DNA from: RGIG9060 sp052173655 | GTDB taxonomy: Bacteria; Spirochaetota; Spirochaetia; Treponematales; Treponemataceae | Direction: 5' to 3' | DNA length: 64,000 nucleotides | Assembly: GCA_052173655.1 (NCBI GenBank) | Contig: JBQMYD010000002.1 | Coordinates: 62,001-126,000 of the forward strand | In this document: positions 33,679 to 43,167 of the stretch, piece by piece | How positions within the stretch are numbered: position 1 is the stretch's first letter | How the letters are laid out: each line of letters opens with the position of its first letter | Position numbers and translations under genes: made by a program | The notes under the pieces: model-generated | The model's input: only the letters and a program-made list of their open reading frames with translations | What the model was told of the DNA's origin: nothing | The model's database searches: none

Positions 33679-34545
33679 ATGGAAAAAATGATCGGTTCAT
33701 CTTATGAAAATGAAAAAGATTCCTGCATGGCTTTGTATTTGCGGGAAATTAATAAAATTCCGTTATTGACAAGAGAAGAGGAAAAAGAATTAGCTTTAAA
33801 AGCACAACATGGCGATAAAAAGGCAAAAGATAAAATTATAAATTCAAATTTAAGATTTGTAGTAAATATTGCAAAACAGTATCAGGGACGCGGACTTGAT
33901 ATTATGGATTTGATCAGTGAGGGAAATGTAGGCTTAATCAGTGCAATCGAAAAATTTGATCTTTCAAAAGGATACCATTTTATTTCTTATGCAGTATGGT
34001 GGATTAGACAAAGCATTTTAAAGGCGATTTATGAAAAATCAAAAATGATTCGCTTACCGTTGAATCGGGTTGCAGAGGTTATTCAGATAGAGAAAACCAG
34101 AAAAACGCTAAAAGGAAATTTTTCAGAAGAAGAAGAGCTTTGCCGTGTTGCCCAAATGTTGGGAATGGATAAAAAGCATGTTCGTGAAATGATTTTGATA
34201 AGCCGTGAAATGCTTTCACTTGATGCAAAATTGAATTTAGGCAGTGAAGATTCAAATACTCTTTGTGATTTTATCGAAGATAATCTTTATGAAAGTCCTG
34301 AAAATTTTGCAATTAGCCAAGATATGAACGAAAAAGTTGAGACATTGCTTTCAACTCTTAATGAAAGAGAGTCTGAAATTTTAAGGTACCGTTACGGTAT
34401 GAAAACAGGCGAGTCTATGTCTTTAAAAGAAGTTGGAAAAATTTTCGGCTTAACAAAAGAACGAATCCGCCAAATAGAAAAGAAAGCCTTAACAAGATTG
34501 CAAGATGCAAGTGTTGTGGCTGAACTTGAGAGCTTTGTTGCTTAA
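33679..34545 (+). CDS. Group 2 sigma-70-family RNA polymerase sigma factor
   Basis: A 288-residue primary-like sigma factor lacking region 1.1. It shows region 1.2 (MALYLREINKIPLLTREEEKEL), 2.1-2.4 (NLRFVVNIAKQY, DLISEGNVGLISAIEKFD, FISYAVWWIRQSI), region 3 and 4.1-4.2 (LSTLNERESEILRYRYG, LKEVGKIFGLTKERIRQIE). The region 2.4 and 4.2 residues are those of sigma factors reading TTGACA/TATAAT-like promoters, so it is RpoS-like or an alternative RpoD. The start is the ATG 9 bases after AGAGG. A sigma-54 promoter lies directly upstream, which suggests it is an output of an RpoN-dependent activator; that link is inference. Confidence 0.9.
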   Translation: MEKMIGSSYENEKDSCMALYLREINKIPLLTREEEKELALKAQHGDKKAKDKIINSNLRFVVNIAKQYQGRGLDIMDLISEGNVGLISAIEKFDLSKGYHFISYAVWWIRQSILKAIYEKSKMIRLPLNRVAEVIQIEKTRKTLKGNFSEEEELCRVAQMLGMDKKHVREMILISREMLSLDAKLNLGSEDSNTLCDFIEDNLYESPENFAISQDMNEKVETLLSTLNERESEILRYRYGMKTGESMSLKEVGKIFGLTKERIRQIEKKALTRLQDASVVAELESFVA

Positions 34546-34552
34546 TTTTAAT

Positions 34553-36685
34553 TTAATCTTGTATGCTAAGATGTTTTTTTGCTTCTTGACGTGCCAGTTC
34601 CAACAATTCTTTGTCATTGATAGGATTTGATAAGCCCAAAGATAAAAATCCGGATTGTTGAATCCCGTTGACTTCTCCCGGGCCTCTTAGTTTTAAGTCA
34701 AGTTCAGCTATTTTAAAACCATCAGTAGTTTGAAACATTGCTTTGAGCCGTTCCTTTGCTATTTCTGTAAGTTTTTTTCCGTAAATCAAAAAACAATGCG
34801 ATTGTAAACTGCTTCTACCTACACGCCCCCTAAGCTGGTGAAGGGCTGCCAGACCGAAGCGTTCTGCTTGTTCTATAACAATGCAGGTTGCATTCGGTAC
34901 ATCAACTCCAACTTCAACAACGGTTGTAGCAACAATGATTTGTATTTTATTTTGTTTAAATTGTTCAAGAATAAAACATTGTTCTTCTCGCTCAATTTTA
35001 GAATGAATTATTGCACATTTGAATTCAGGATAGACTTGCTTTGAAAGAAAATCGAACATTTCAGAAGCGTTTTTTATTTTTTTTTGTGAATTTTTAGCTA
35101 AATTTTGTTTTCCGGAATCTAAAAAATTATTTTCAAAATTTTCATATTCAGAATTTTCAGTTTCGTTTTCTTCAATCATAGGGTAAACAAAGTAGGCTTG
35201 ATGACCTGCTTTTAGTTCGGAGCGGACTGTTTCATAAACAAAATTTTCATTTCCGGGTTTTGTAAGATGAGTTTTTATTGGAATACGACCTTTCGGCATT
35301 GTTTTTATTGTAGAGATGTCTAAATCTGCAAATACGGTTTGTGCCAAACTTTGGGGAATAGGGGTTGCACTCATCATAAGAATATTCGGTATACTGCATT
35401 TTTCTTTTATAAAATTACGCTGAACCACTCCAAATCTGTGTTGTTCATCAATAATAGCTAATTGAAGATTTGCATATTGTACGTTAGCAGAAAAAAGAGA
35501 ATGAGTGCCTACAATTAATTGGGTTTGCCCTTGCTTTATTGAAGCAAGAAGATTATTTCTTCCTTTTGAATTTATATTACCTGTCAAAAAACTTACACTT
35601 ATGTTGCATTTTCCTAGTAATTTGGCTGCATTTTCTGCATGTTGATTTGCCAAAAGTTCTGTCGGTGCAAGTAAACAGCATTGTCCTCCCCAATCTATTA
35701 TACGGGCTGCTGAAAAAAAAGCTATCAAGGTTTTTCCGGAGCCTACATCCCCTTGTATAAGTTGTGCCATTGTAAAAGGTTTTTGAGAAACTGTTGCTTT
35801 ATTCGATGTTCTTGATTTTATAGAAGCATCGATTTCTGCATTAATACGCCCTATTATATTTTTTTGATCTTCGCTCAATTTAAAAGTAAGATTATTGAGT
35901 AAAATTGTTTGTCTTGGAGATAAATCTGCAAAATCTGATTCGCATTTTATGCTTCCTCTGCGTTCTAATGCATTTTCAAGAAGTGTTTTTTGAAAAAAAT
36001 ATAGTTCTTCAAATTTTATAGTTTTTATTGCTTGTTGAATTTCATCAAGATTTTTTCCCTGATGAATTTTAAAAATTGCATCACGTTTTTCCAGTAGATT
36101 TTGGTTTTGAATAACATCTTGCGGCAGCTCGTTTGAAATTCCGATTCCATACATTTTGAGAGCTTGATTCACCGCTTTTTCATATTGTTTTTGCGTAATT
36201 CCTTTTGTGAGGTTGTAAATAGGTAAAATTCTTGCAAACGGATCCGGATTTTTTTGAATTTCTTTAAGATTTCCGTTTTTTGCAATAACTTGTGCATCAA
36301 AACTTGAAGATTGAATTTGTCCATACGAGTAAATGAATTTTGCAGTAAGGGATATTATAGAACCTATTGGCAGTGTTTTTTCCATAAACGGACGGTTAAA
36401 GCAAACGAGGCAAGCTTGTGCTGTTCCGTCTGTAATTATGATTTTTAATGTTTTCATTTTTCCGTAACCGAACCATTGATGTTCGATAACCTGTGCAATC
36501 GTATGTATTTTTGAGTTTGAAAAATCTTTTAACGATGTGCGGACAGTTCGATCTTCGTAATTTTTGGGATACGTACAAAGGAGTTCTGAAACTTTAAAAA
36601 TATTCAATCTACTAAAACATTTTGAAGTTGAAGGTCCAACTCCGATTAGGCTTTCAATTGGATTTTCGATTTCTTTCAGTATCAT
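34553..36685 (-). CDS. recG: ATP-dependent DNA helicase RecG
   Basis: A 710-residue RecG that remodels stalled forks and Holliday junctions. The N-terminal wedge/OB domain is followed by helicase domains: Walker A GDVGSGKT, Walker B/DEAH-type IIDEQHRFGV, MMSATPIPQSL, and the C-terminal QAERFGLAALHQLRGRVGRSS motif V/VI and TRG region. A Ser/Asn/Glu-rich insertion (about 505-535) precedes the second RecA-like domain. It lies 26 bases after the YggT gene and is the last gene of the dnaE-yggT-recG run. Confidence 0.94.
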   Translation of the reverse strand: MILKEIENPIESLIGVGPSTSKCFSRLNIFKVSELLCTYPKNYEDRTVRTSLKDFSNSKIHTIAQVIEHQWFGYGKMKTLKIIITDGTAQACLVCFNRPFMEKTLPIGSIISLTAKFIYSYGQIQSSSFDAQVIAKNGNLKEIQKNPDPFARILPIYNLTKGITQKQYEKAVNQALKMYGIGISNELPQDVIQNQNLLEKRDAIFKIHQGKNLDEIQQAIKTIKFEELYFFQKTLLENALERRGSIKCESDFADLSPRQTILLNNLTFKLSEDQKNIIGRINAEIDASIKSRTSNKATVSQKPFTMAQLIQGDVGSGKTLIAFFSAARIIDWGGQCCLLAPTELLANQHAENAAKLLGKCNISVSFLTGNINSKGRNNLLASIKQGQTQLIVGTHSLFSANVQYANLQLAIIDEQHRFGVVQRNFIKEKCSIPNILMMSATPIPQSLAQTVFADLDISTIKTMPKGRIPIKTHLTKPGNENFVYETVRSELKAGHQAYFVYPMIEENETENSEYENFENNFLDSGKQNLAKNSQKKIKNASEMFDFLSKQVYPEFKCAIIHSKIEREEQCFILEQFKQNKIQIIVATTVVEVGVDVPNATCIVIEQAERFGLAALHQLRGRVGRSSLQSHCFLIYGKKLTEIAKERLKAMFQTTDGFKIAELDLKLRGPGEVNGIQQSGFLSLGLSNPINDKELLELARQEAKKHLSIQD

Positions 36686-36711
36686 AAGTTTTTAATTTTA
36701 AAAAGTAATAT

Positions 36712-37311
36712 TTAAAATGGAATAAAAAAAATTAGCCTGCATATAATTTTTATAACGGCTGATCCTGCAAAAAAAACTATAACAGATTCTGCAATAGCAA
36801 TAAAAATTGCTAATTTTAGTGAAATAAACTTTCCTTTTGCAAAAATATTGACCATAGGATTGGTCATGCTATAAACAATCGAATCTATTGCATTCCAAAT
36901 TTGAAAATTATTGCCGGGTCTATTGATAAAAAGAAATACAAGGCGAATAAGTAAAACTATAATAAGCATCACAATGATTGAATTAACGATTCCCCAAGCA
37001 AGATTTATTATTGTTACAAGCGTATATGCAACAGAAAGTTTGCCGGTTGAAGCAATTTGCAATAAAATTTGAGAAATTCCGGACAAAACTGCAAATGCTA
37101 AAATAGGGGAAAAATCTATGTTATGAAATCTAAGTAAACGTGTTTTTGAAAACAGATTTAAAAATGGATCGCAAATTTGAGATAAAAATTTGGTAACGGG
37201 ACTGTAACTTAAAGAGGGAATCCATGTCAAAACTATTCTTATGAAACACATTGTAGAATAGATAGAAATTATACTTGCCAGAGTTTTTAATATCGGTGTC
37301 AAAAATTCCAT
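36712..37311 (-). CDS. YggT-family integral membrane protein
   Basis: A 199-residue membrane protein with two YggT units, each with membrane helices and a loop near a proline-rich turn (CFIRIVLTWIPSLSYSPVTKFLSQICDPFLNLF read in parts; later LIRLVFLFINRPGNNF and SMTNPMVNIF). The cellular role of YggT proteins is not firmly known; some are linked to osmotic adaptation or envelope organisation. It sits between dnaE (27 bases upstream) and recG (26 bases downstream), so it is probably co-transcribed with them. Confidence 0.82.
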   Translation of the reverse strand: MEFLTPILKTLASIISIYSTMCFIRIVLTWIPSLSYSPVTKFLSQICDPFLNLFSKTRLLRFHNIDFSPILAFAVLSGISQILLQIASTGKLSVAYTLVTIINLAWGIVNSIIVMLIIVLLIRLVFLFINRPGNNFQIWNAIDSIVYSMTNPMVNIFAKGKFISLKLAIFIAIAESVIVFFAGSAVIKIICRLIFFIPF

Positions 37312-37338
37312 TTTATTTTCCTTGTCATTTATTTTTAT

Positions 37339-40300
37339 TTAATCTTTCCAAACTTTTTCCAAAATAGGTTGTTTTTTTAATTCTTGCAAAAATTCCTCAT
37401 CACTTGAGACTAAAAGAGAAGAAGATGCTTGAATTACATAATTTTTATTATCGCTGTCGACATGTAAATATACGGAACAATTGCCGTTATGGGCAACAAG
37501 TAAATCTCGTAATTCTTCAATTTTTGATCTTGAAATTGCGTTTTCAAATAATTTTAGATGTACGGATTTTATAGAGCGTTTTTTTAGATTGTTAATATCA
37601 AGCATTTCGGAAACTTGAAATGAAGCTCCGTATTGTTCGCTTATATCAACTTTTCCCTTAAAGGACAAAATTTTTTCTACTTGAATTTCAGAAGAAAGAA
37701 GTGCCCACACTTTTGGGAAAAATGTCAATTTTATATCTCCGTCATAATCCGTTAAAATGACGTTTGCCATTGTTTCCCCCTTTTTTGTAGGAAAGCTGTG
37801 AATTTCTTTTATCATTCCGGCAATTATATATTCATAATTTTTTACGGCTTGATTAAGTCTTGAAGAATTCATGTTTACACACTCTGTAAGAATTTTTTTA
37901 TACTCATCTAGCGGATGTCCTGAAAGATAAAAACCTGTAAACTCCTTTTCTATTCCGAGCCGTTCAAGTTTTGTCCAGTCTTCAACTTCTTCGTATTTGA
38001 ATGAGTCGTATTCTTTAAAGTCATCGTCTCCAAATAGGCTTGTTTGCCCAAGAGCTTTTTCTTCCATTTTTTTTGCTACATAAACTACAACTCTATCCAT
38101 ATTTACAATCAGGCGGTTTCTGTTATTTTCGATTTCATCGAATCCGCCGGTTTTTATTAGAACTTCTAAAACTTTTTTGTTTATTCCGCTTCCGTGCAAA
38201 CGTTCTACAAAATCAACAAAACTTGTGTAAGGGCCATTTTTTTTGCGTTCGTTTATAATGCTTTCTGCAGCTCCTTCTCCAAGTCCTTTTATTCCTGCAA
38301 GTCCGTAAACTATTTTTCCGTCTACAGCATCAAAAAATTTGTCGGAGATGTTTACATTTGGCGGCAAAATGGGAATTCCCATATTTTTACATTCGTTAAG
38401 ATATTCCGGTAATGTATCAGCAGTATTTCTTTCATTAGTAAGGTTTGCTGCCATAAATTCTGCAGGATAGTGAGCTTTTAGATAGCCTGTTCGGTAAGCC
38501 AACACTGAATAAGCGGCAGCATGAGATTTGTTAAAACCGTAGCCTGCAAATGGAACCATTATTTCAAAAATATCTTCTGCATGTTTTTGTGTGTGTCCGA
38601 TTTTAAGAGCTCCGTCAACAAAATCTTTTTTCTTGCTTAACAAAACTTCAGGTTTTTTCTTACCCATAGCACGTCTAAGCATATCTGCTCCACCCAAAGA
38701 AAATCCTGCTATAATTTGTGCAACTTTCATGATTTGTTCTTGGTAAACCATAACTCCGTAAGTTTCTTTTAGAGTTTCTTCCAAACTGGGATCCGGATAG
38801 CGGATCGTTTCAGGCTTCCATTTTCCTTCGATGTATTGGGGAATGCAATCCATGGGGCCCGGTCTGTACAGTGCGTTTAAAGCTACCAAATCTTCCAGTT
38901 TTTCGGGTTGAAACTGTTTAAGAATTTTTTGCATTCCGGGGCTTTCAAACTGAAATACTGCAACAGAATCTCCTCTTTTGAAAAGATCAAAAGTTTTTTT
39001 GTCGCTTTCACTTATTTTATCCGTAATAAAATCAGGGTCGTCGGGATTTTTCTTATGACGGTTAATGATTTCTTCTGCATAGCGGATAAGAGAAAGTGTT
39101 TTTAATCCAAGATAGTCAAATTTTACAAGACCGCATGGTTCAATAATATCCATTGTATATTGAACCCCAACTTCTCCGGTTTTATGATCTTTAAAAACAG
39201 GTGCCCAATGGGGAAGCTGAGTAAGTCCTATTACCATTCCGGAAGCGTGTAGACCTGTATTTCTTTTACAACCTTCAAGCTTGAAAGCCAACTCAAAAAG
39301 TTCTTGATAACGCGGATCGTCCTTGTAAGGAATCAAACCTCCTCCATCCGGGAATTTTTCATTCGGTGGGCTAAAAGCGTCTTTTAACCTGAATTTTGGA
39401 TTATCTGAAAGGCATTTTTTTAGATTTGTAACTTCACTTAGAGGAATATCAAGAATTCTTCCCACATCTGCAATACAGTTTTTAGGTTTTAAAGTTCCAA
39501 ATGTAACGATGTGTCCCACACATTCATCTCCGTACAGATCTCTGGTATGTTGAATAATATCTTGCCGGTAATCGAAGTCCATATCGATATCAAAATCCGG
39601 CATAGATATTCGTTCCGGATTTAAAAAACGTTCAAAGAATAAGTCAAAACGGAACGGGTCTATATCCGTAATTGACATTGCGTATGCTACAAGCGAGCCG
39701 GCTCCTGAACCTCGTCCCGGTCCTATAGGGATATATGGCTTCGGTTTTTTATTTACGTTGTCATATGTGGATTTTGCCCAATTGATGAATTCCCATACGA
39801 TGAGAAAATACCCTGAAAAACCCATGCTGAAAATAGTTTCCATTTCGTAATCAGCTCGTTTTCGGATTTCAGGTGTAATTTCCTTGTATCTGTTTTTCAA
39901 TCCTTCTTCAACAAGGTAGCGAACATAATCATTTTGGTTTGCCTGATAATCATCACCATGAGTTTGAAAATTTTGAGGTAATTCAAATCTTGGAAGACAA
40001 TCTTTCAGTTCACGTGTAGAATATTGTTTTATGTGAAGATTGCACATATTTGCGATCTTCACGGTGTTATCATAAGCTTCCGGAACTTGAGGAAATAACT
40101 GTCGCATTTCCTGCTCTGTTTTAAAATACCAGTTGTCAAGGTCTCTATCGCCTCCCATTTTGGAGTGAGGTTCGTGAAGTTTGTTTTTAAATCCTATGCA
40201 ACGTAAAGCATCTTGAGCAACAGCATCTTCTCGTTCTATGTAGTGAACATCATTTGTAACTATTAGCGGAATATCCAAATCTTTTGCAAGTTTTATTAAT

Positions 40301-40965
40301 TTTTCGGCAACAATTTTTTGTTCGGGAATTCCATGATCTTGAAGTTCAATGTAATAGTGATCGGGACCGAAAAGTTCTTTGTATTCTTTTGCAATTCTGT
40401 AGGCTTCTTCATCTTTGCCGTTAAGCAAATATTGAGGAATTTCTCCTTGAATACAGGCTGAACAACAAATCAATCCTTCGTGATATTCTTTTAAAAGCTC
40501 AAAATCAATTCGAGGTTTTCCGTAATAAATTGCATTTTCATCACAAAAGGCTCTACTTGAAAGTAAAGATATATTTTCGTAACCTTTTTGATTTTCGCAA
40601 AGTAAAATTAAGTGAAAATAGTGTGCATGCCTTGTCTTTCCGGCAGAATCTTCCGTATCAAAATTTTTTGAAAAAGGAACATCGTTTTTTTCGTAATGGC
40701 TTCCGTAGGCAACGTAAAATTCTTCTCCTACTATTGGATTTATTCCGTTTTCATGGCATAAGTGTTCAAAATATAAGGCCCCAAACAAATTTCCGTGGTC
40801 AGTCAGTGCTAAAGCCGGCATGTTAAGCGACTTTGCTTTTTCTACCAGTTTATCTACCGTTGCACAACTGTCCAATAATGAATAATCAGAATGGACGTGC
40901 AAATGAACAAAATTTGCAACAGGAGTACCCGGAGGAGCTGCGTCGTATTTTTTGTAATCCGCCAT
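37339..40965 (-). CDS. dnaE: DNA polymerase III alpha subunit
   Basis: A 1208-residue replicative C-family polymerase, DnaE1 type. The N-terminal PHP domain starts with HLHVHSDYSLLDS. The catalytic aspartates lie in PDFDIDMDF. FNKSHAAAYSVLAYRTGYLKAHYP marks the fingers, and helix-hairpin-helix and OB (ANVILTDYDGDIKL) domains end the protein. A GGTGGTGG ribosome binding site and a TATACT -10 precede the ATG. It is the first gene of the dnaE-yggT-recG run. Confidence 0.96.
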   Translation of the reverse strand: MADYKKYDAAPPGTPVANFVHLHVHSDYSLLDSCATVDKLVEKAKSLNMPALALTDHGNLFGALYFEHLCHENGINPIVGEEFYVAYGSHYEKNDVPFSKNFDTEDSAGKTRHAHYFHLILLCENQKGYENISLLSSRAFCDENAIYYGKPRIDFELLKEYHEGLICCSACIQGEIPQYLLNGKDEEAYRIAKEYKELFGPDHYYIELQDHGIPEQKIVAEKLIKLAKDLDIPLIVTNDVHYIEREDAVAQDALRCIGFKNKLHEPHSKMGGDRDLDNWYFKTEQEMRQLFPQVPEAYDNTVKIANMCNLHIKQYSTRELKDCLPRFELPQNFQTHGDDYQANQNDYVRYLVEEGLKNRYKEITPEIRKRADYEMETIFSMGFSGYFLIVWEFINWAKSTYDNVNKKPKPYIPIGPGRGSGAGSLVAYAMSITDIDPFRFDLFFERFLNPERISMPDFDIDMDFDYRQDIIQHTRDLYGDECVGHIVTFGTLKPKNCIADVGRILDIPLSEVTNLKKCLSDNPKFRLKDAFSPPNEKFPDGGGLIPYKDDPRYQELFELAFKLEGCKRNTGLHASGMVIGLTQLPHWAPVFKDHKTGEVGVQYTMDIIEPCGLVKFDYLGLKTLSLIRYAEEIINRHKKNPDDPDFITDKISESDKKTFDLFKRGDSVAVFQFESPGMQKILKQFQPEKLEDLVALNALYRPGPMDCIPQYIEGKWKPETIRYPDPSLEETLKETYGVMVYQEQIMKVAQIIAGFSLGGADMLRRAMGKKKPEVLLSKKKDFVDGALKIGHTQKHAEDIFEIMVPFAGYGFNKSHAAAYSVLAYRTGYLKAHYPAEFMAANLTNERNTADTLPEYLNECKNMGIPILPPNVNISDKFFDAVDGKIVYGLAGIKGLGEGAAESIINERKKNGPYTSFVDFVERLHGSGINKKVLEVLIKTGGFDEIENNRNRLIVNMDRVVVYVAKKMEEKALGQTSLFGDDDFKEYDSFKYEEVEDWTKLERLGIEKEFTGFYLSGHPLDEYKKILTECVNMNSSRLNQAVKNYEYIIAGMIKEIHSFPTKKGETMANVILTDYDGDIKLTFFPKVWALLSSEIQVEKILSFKGKVDISEQYGASFQVSEMLDINNLKKRSIKSVHLKLFENAISRSKIEELRDLLVAHNGNCSVYLHVDSDNKNYVIQASSSLLVSSDEEFLQELKKQPILEKVWKD

Positions 40966-41030
40966 ATTACCACCACCTTAAAAAATTCGTACCGTAGTAT
41001 AACATATTTTTTTATAAGCAGCGAGATAGG

Positions 41031-41681
41031 TTACAAAACTTTCATATCTTTTAGATCGTGATAGTAAAAATCGCAAATGGATTTTATCTCATCTTGAAAA
41101 AATCTGCTTGAGTTATCGTAAACTCCTGCCAGTTGAAAACCTGCTTTCTTTGCAGTTTTAATTGCATGTAACGCATCTTCTACTACCAAGGTTTCTTTTA
41201 CGGGAGTTCCGAGTAATTCGCTACATTTTAGAAAAATTTCGGAAGAATTTTTTCCCTTTCCGATTTCTGTAGTTGTAATATAATCTATAAAGTATTTATC
41301 TATACCAAGCCTTTTAAATGATTTTTGAACAAATTTTTTTGCCGTAGCGGTAGCAACTATCATGGGAATTCCATGAGATTCATAAAATTTTAGAGTTTCA
41401 AGAATTCCGCCTTTTAAATTTGCTTCAAAAAAATAAAAATCTTCGGCACATTTTAGAATTACGTCAATAATTTCTTTTACTGAAAAGTCCAAATTGAATT
41501 TTTCTTTAAGATAGATGCTGCATTCTTCTATCGTCATAGATAGAAAAATTTGATGGAAATTTTCTTCCGTTTTGATTCCGAGTTTTTCCAGATAAAGTTT
41601 AGGCGAATTTTCCCAAAAATGCATGGAATCTAAAATTGTGCCGTCTACATCAAAAATGATTCCTGAAATTTTGCCGGACAA
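41031..41681 (-). CDS. HAD-family phosphatase, beta-phosphoglucomutase-like
   Basis: A 216-residue HAD subfamily IA hydrolase. Motif I is FDVDGTILDS with the nucleophile aspartate. A helical cap follows (residues 15-85). Motif II is VATATAK, and motifs III/IV fall in KETLVVEDALHAIKTAKKAGF. The substrate is not identifiable: phosphoglycolate, sugar phosphates or beta-glucose-1-phosphate are all possible. The start is a TTG with AAGGA 13 bases upstream, which is weak. It lies 65 bases upstream of dnaE on the same strand. Confidence 0.82.
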   Translation of the reverse strand: MSGKISGIIFDVDGTILDSMHFWENSPKLYLEKLGIKTEENFHQIFLSMTIEECSIYLKEKFNLDFSVKEIIDVILKCAEDFYFFEANLKGGILETLKFYESHGIPMIVATATAKKFVQKSFKRLGIDKYFIDYITTTEIGKGKNSSEIFLKCSELLGTPVKETLVVEDALHAIKTAKKAGFQLAGVYDNSSRFFQDEIKSICDFYYHDLKDMKVL

Positions 41682-41847
41682 AAGATATGTTTTCCTTAAA
41701 ATTTTATTTTACAAGATGTTAGCACAAATATATTTTTATGTAAATTAAAAGTAGATTTATTGCTTTAGTTTTTTTTGCTAAAAAATTTGCTGCCAATGTT
41801 GGTTAACAATAAAATTTTTTTGTAAAATATCGATAGTTTTTGTAATA

Positions 41848-41967
41848 TTGTGAATTTTAAATTCCTGTGTTATAGTGATCTGCCGGTGGGCAGTGCAAGA
41901 GATTTTGCATTTATTGAACATAAAGCAAAAAAATATTCTAAGTTTAATTAATTTATGAAGGTAAAAT
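41848..41967 (+). promoter_or_regulatory. Promoter and hairpin-bearing leader of the first acyltransferase gene
   Basis: TTGTGA (41848-41853), a 17-base spacer and TATAGT (41871-41876) form a good promoter. The leader of about 84 bases carries two adjacent hairpins near its 5' end: CTGCC-GGTG-GGCAG followed directly by TGCAA-GAGATT-TTGCA (41880-41910). GAAGG precedes the ATG at 41968. The rest of 41682-41847 is AT-rich without a supportable feature. Confidence 0.5.
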
Positions 41968-43167
41968 ATGCCAAGCATAAGAGTCAAAGATGAATTACAA
42001 ATATCTGAAAATGAAAATTACCGACACTCTTTAAAAGTTGATTCAAAAATGACGAAGACCCAACTTTCTGATAATTCAAGAATTTTATGGATAGACTTTG
42101 CAAAACTTATCGGAATTTTTTTGGTAATTTTAGGGCATTTAGGTCTTCGTAATATTTTGATAAGAAATTTTATTTATTCGTTTCATATGCCTCTTTTTTT
42201 CTTTTTGTCAGGAATAACTACAAAAAAAGAAAATTTAGCAAAAATTGTTAAAAAAAATTTTCAGTGTTTAATTATTCCTTATTTCGCTTTTTATCTAATT
42301 ACCTATGTTTGGTGGTTCTTTTATTATTTTATTCGGAATCCGGGGCTCTTTGAAAGAAACATAACGGTAGCTTTTATAAAACCAATGTTGGGAATGCTGT
42401 ATGGAATTGGATGGGACACTCCTTTTTCAACAATGCTAAATGTTCCTTTGTGGTTTTTGCTGGCTTTATTTTTTTGTAAATTATTTTATGGTGTTACAAA
42501 TTTATGTCCAAAGAAAGTATTTGTATTCGTAAATATTTTTCTTTGTGTTGTTTTTACAGTTACTGTAATTATGTTTAGAAAATCTATAAGGAAATTCCCT
42601 TTTTCCATCGGTCCGGTTTTCTTGGTGTATCCATTTTTTTTGTCCGGGGCTTTTTTGAATAAAATAAAACATGTTTTTGAAAAATTTAAGTCTATGCATC
42701 TTTTATATCGAATAGGTATTTTATTACTTTCAACTTTGATTACATCCTTTTTGAGTATTAAAAACGGAAGCGTAGATATAAATACTGTTTTTCCCGGTTC
42801 CTCTATTATTTTATTTTTTATAAATTCTTTTACGGGAATATTGATGATAATTGCGTTTGTAAACATTTTTCCTTATCCAAAAATGTTCGATGTTTTTTCA
42901 AAAAATACTCTAATAATTCTTGCTTTTCATTGGATTGTCAGTTGTGGGATTTTTTCCATTATTAGATTTATTAAAAAAGATTTTGTAGCAATAAATTTAA
43001 ATTTACCTACAGCGTTGATTATCAGTTTTGTTACGTTATTATTGTGTTATATTCCTATTTTTATTATTACAAAAAAAATGCCATTCATCATCGGAAAAAA
43101 AAAAGTGCAAAAGGTTCATTGCAAAAAGAATAACAAAAGTACAGTTTGCTATTTAATTCTTTTTTGA
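41968..43167 (+). CDS. Acyltransferase-3-family membrane protein
   Basis: A 399-residue polytopic protein with about ten membrane helices after a 40-residue polar N-terminus. The first helix region reads RILWIDFAKLIGIFLVILGHLG, with the catalytic-type histidine of the acyltransferase-3 (NodX/OafA) family, followed by SFHMPLFFFLSG, a family hallmark. Members O-acylate surface sugars or lipids. Its 3' end overlaps the second acyltransferase-3 gene on the other strand by 19 bases. The acceptor is unknown; treponemal surface glycolipids are one option (inference). Confidence 0.85.
   Translation: MPSIRVKDELQISENENYRHSLKVDSKMTKTQLSDNSRILWIDFAKLIGIFLVILGHLGLRNILIRNFIYSFHMPLFFFLSGITTKKENLAKIVKKNFQCLIIPYFAFYLITYVWWFFYYFIRNPGLFERNITVAFIKPMLGMLYGIGWDTPFSTMLNVPLWFLLALFFCKLFYGVTNLCPKKVFVFVNIFLCVVFTVTVIMFRKSIRKFPFSIGPVFLVYPFFLSGAFLNKIKHVFEKFKSMHLLYRIGILLLSTLITSFLSIKNGSVDINTVFPGSSIILFFINSFTGILMIIAFVNIFPYPKMFDVFSKNTLIILAFHWIVSCGIFSIIRFIKKDFVAINLNLPTALIISFVTLLLCYIPIFIITKKMPFIIGKKKVQKVHCKKNNKSTVCYLILF

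Noticed and set aside
41778..41987. A 69-residue ORF on the minus strand upstream of the acyltransferase
   Set aside because: It overlaps the predicted promoter and leader of the plus-strand gene, lacks a ribosome binding site and has no recognisable sequence.
42486..42866. A 126-residue antisense ORF inside the first acyltransferase gene
   Set aside because: It mirrors the membrane-protein codons in another frame, has no ribosome binding site and is best seen as a shadow.
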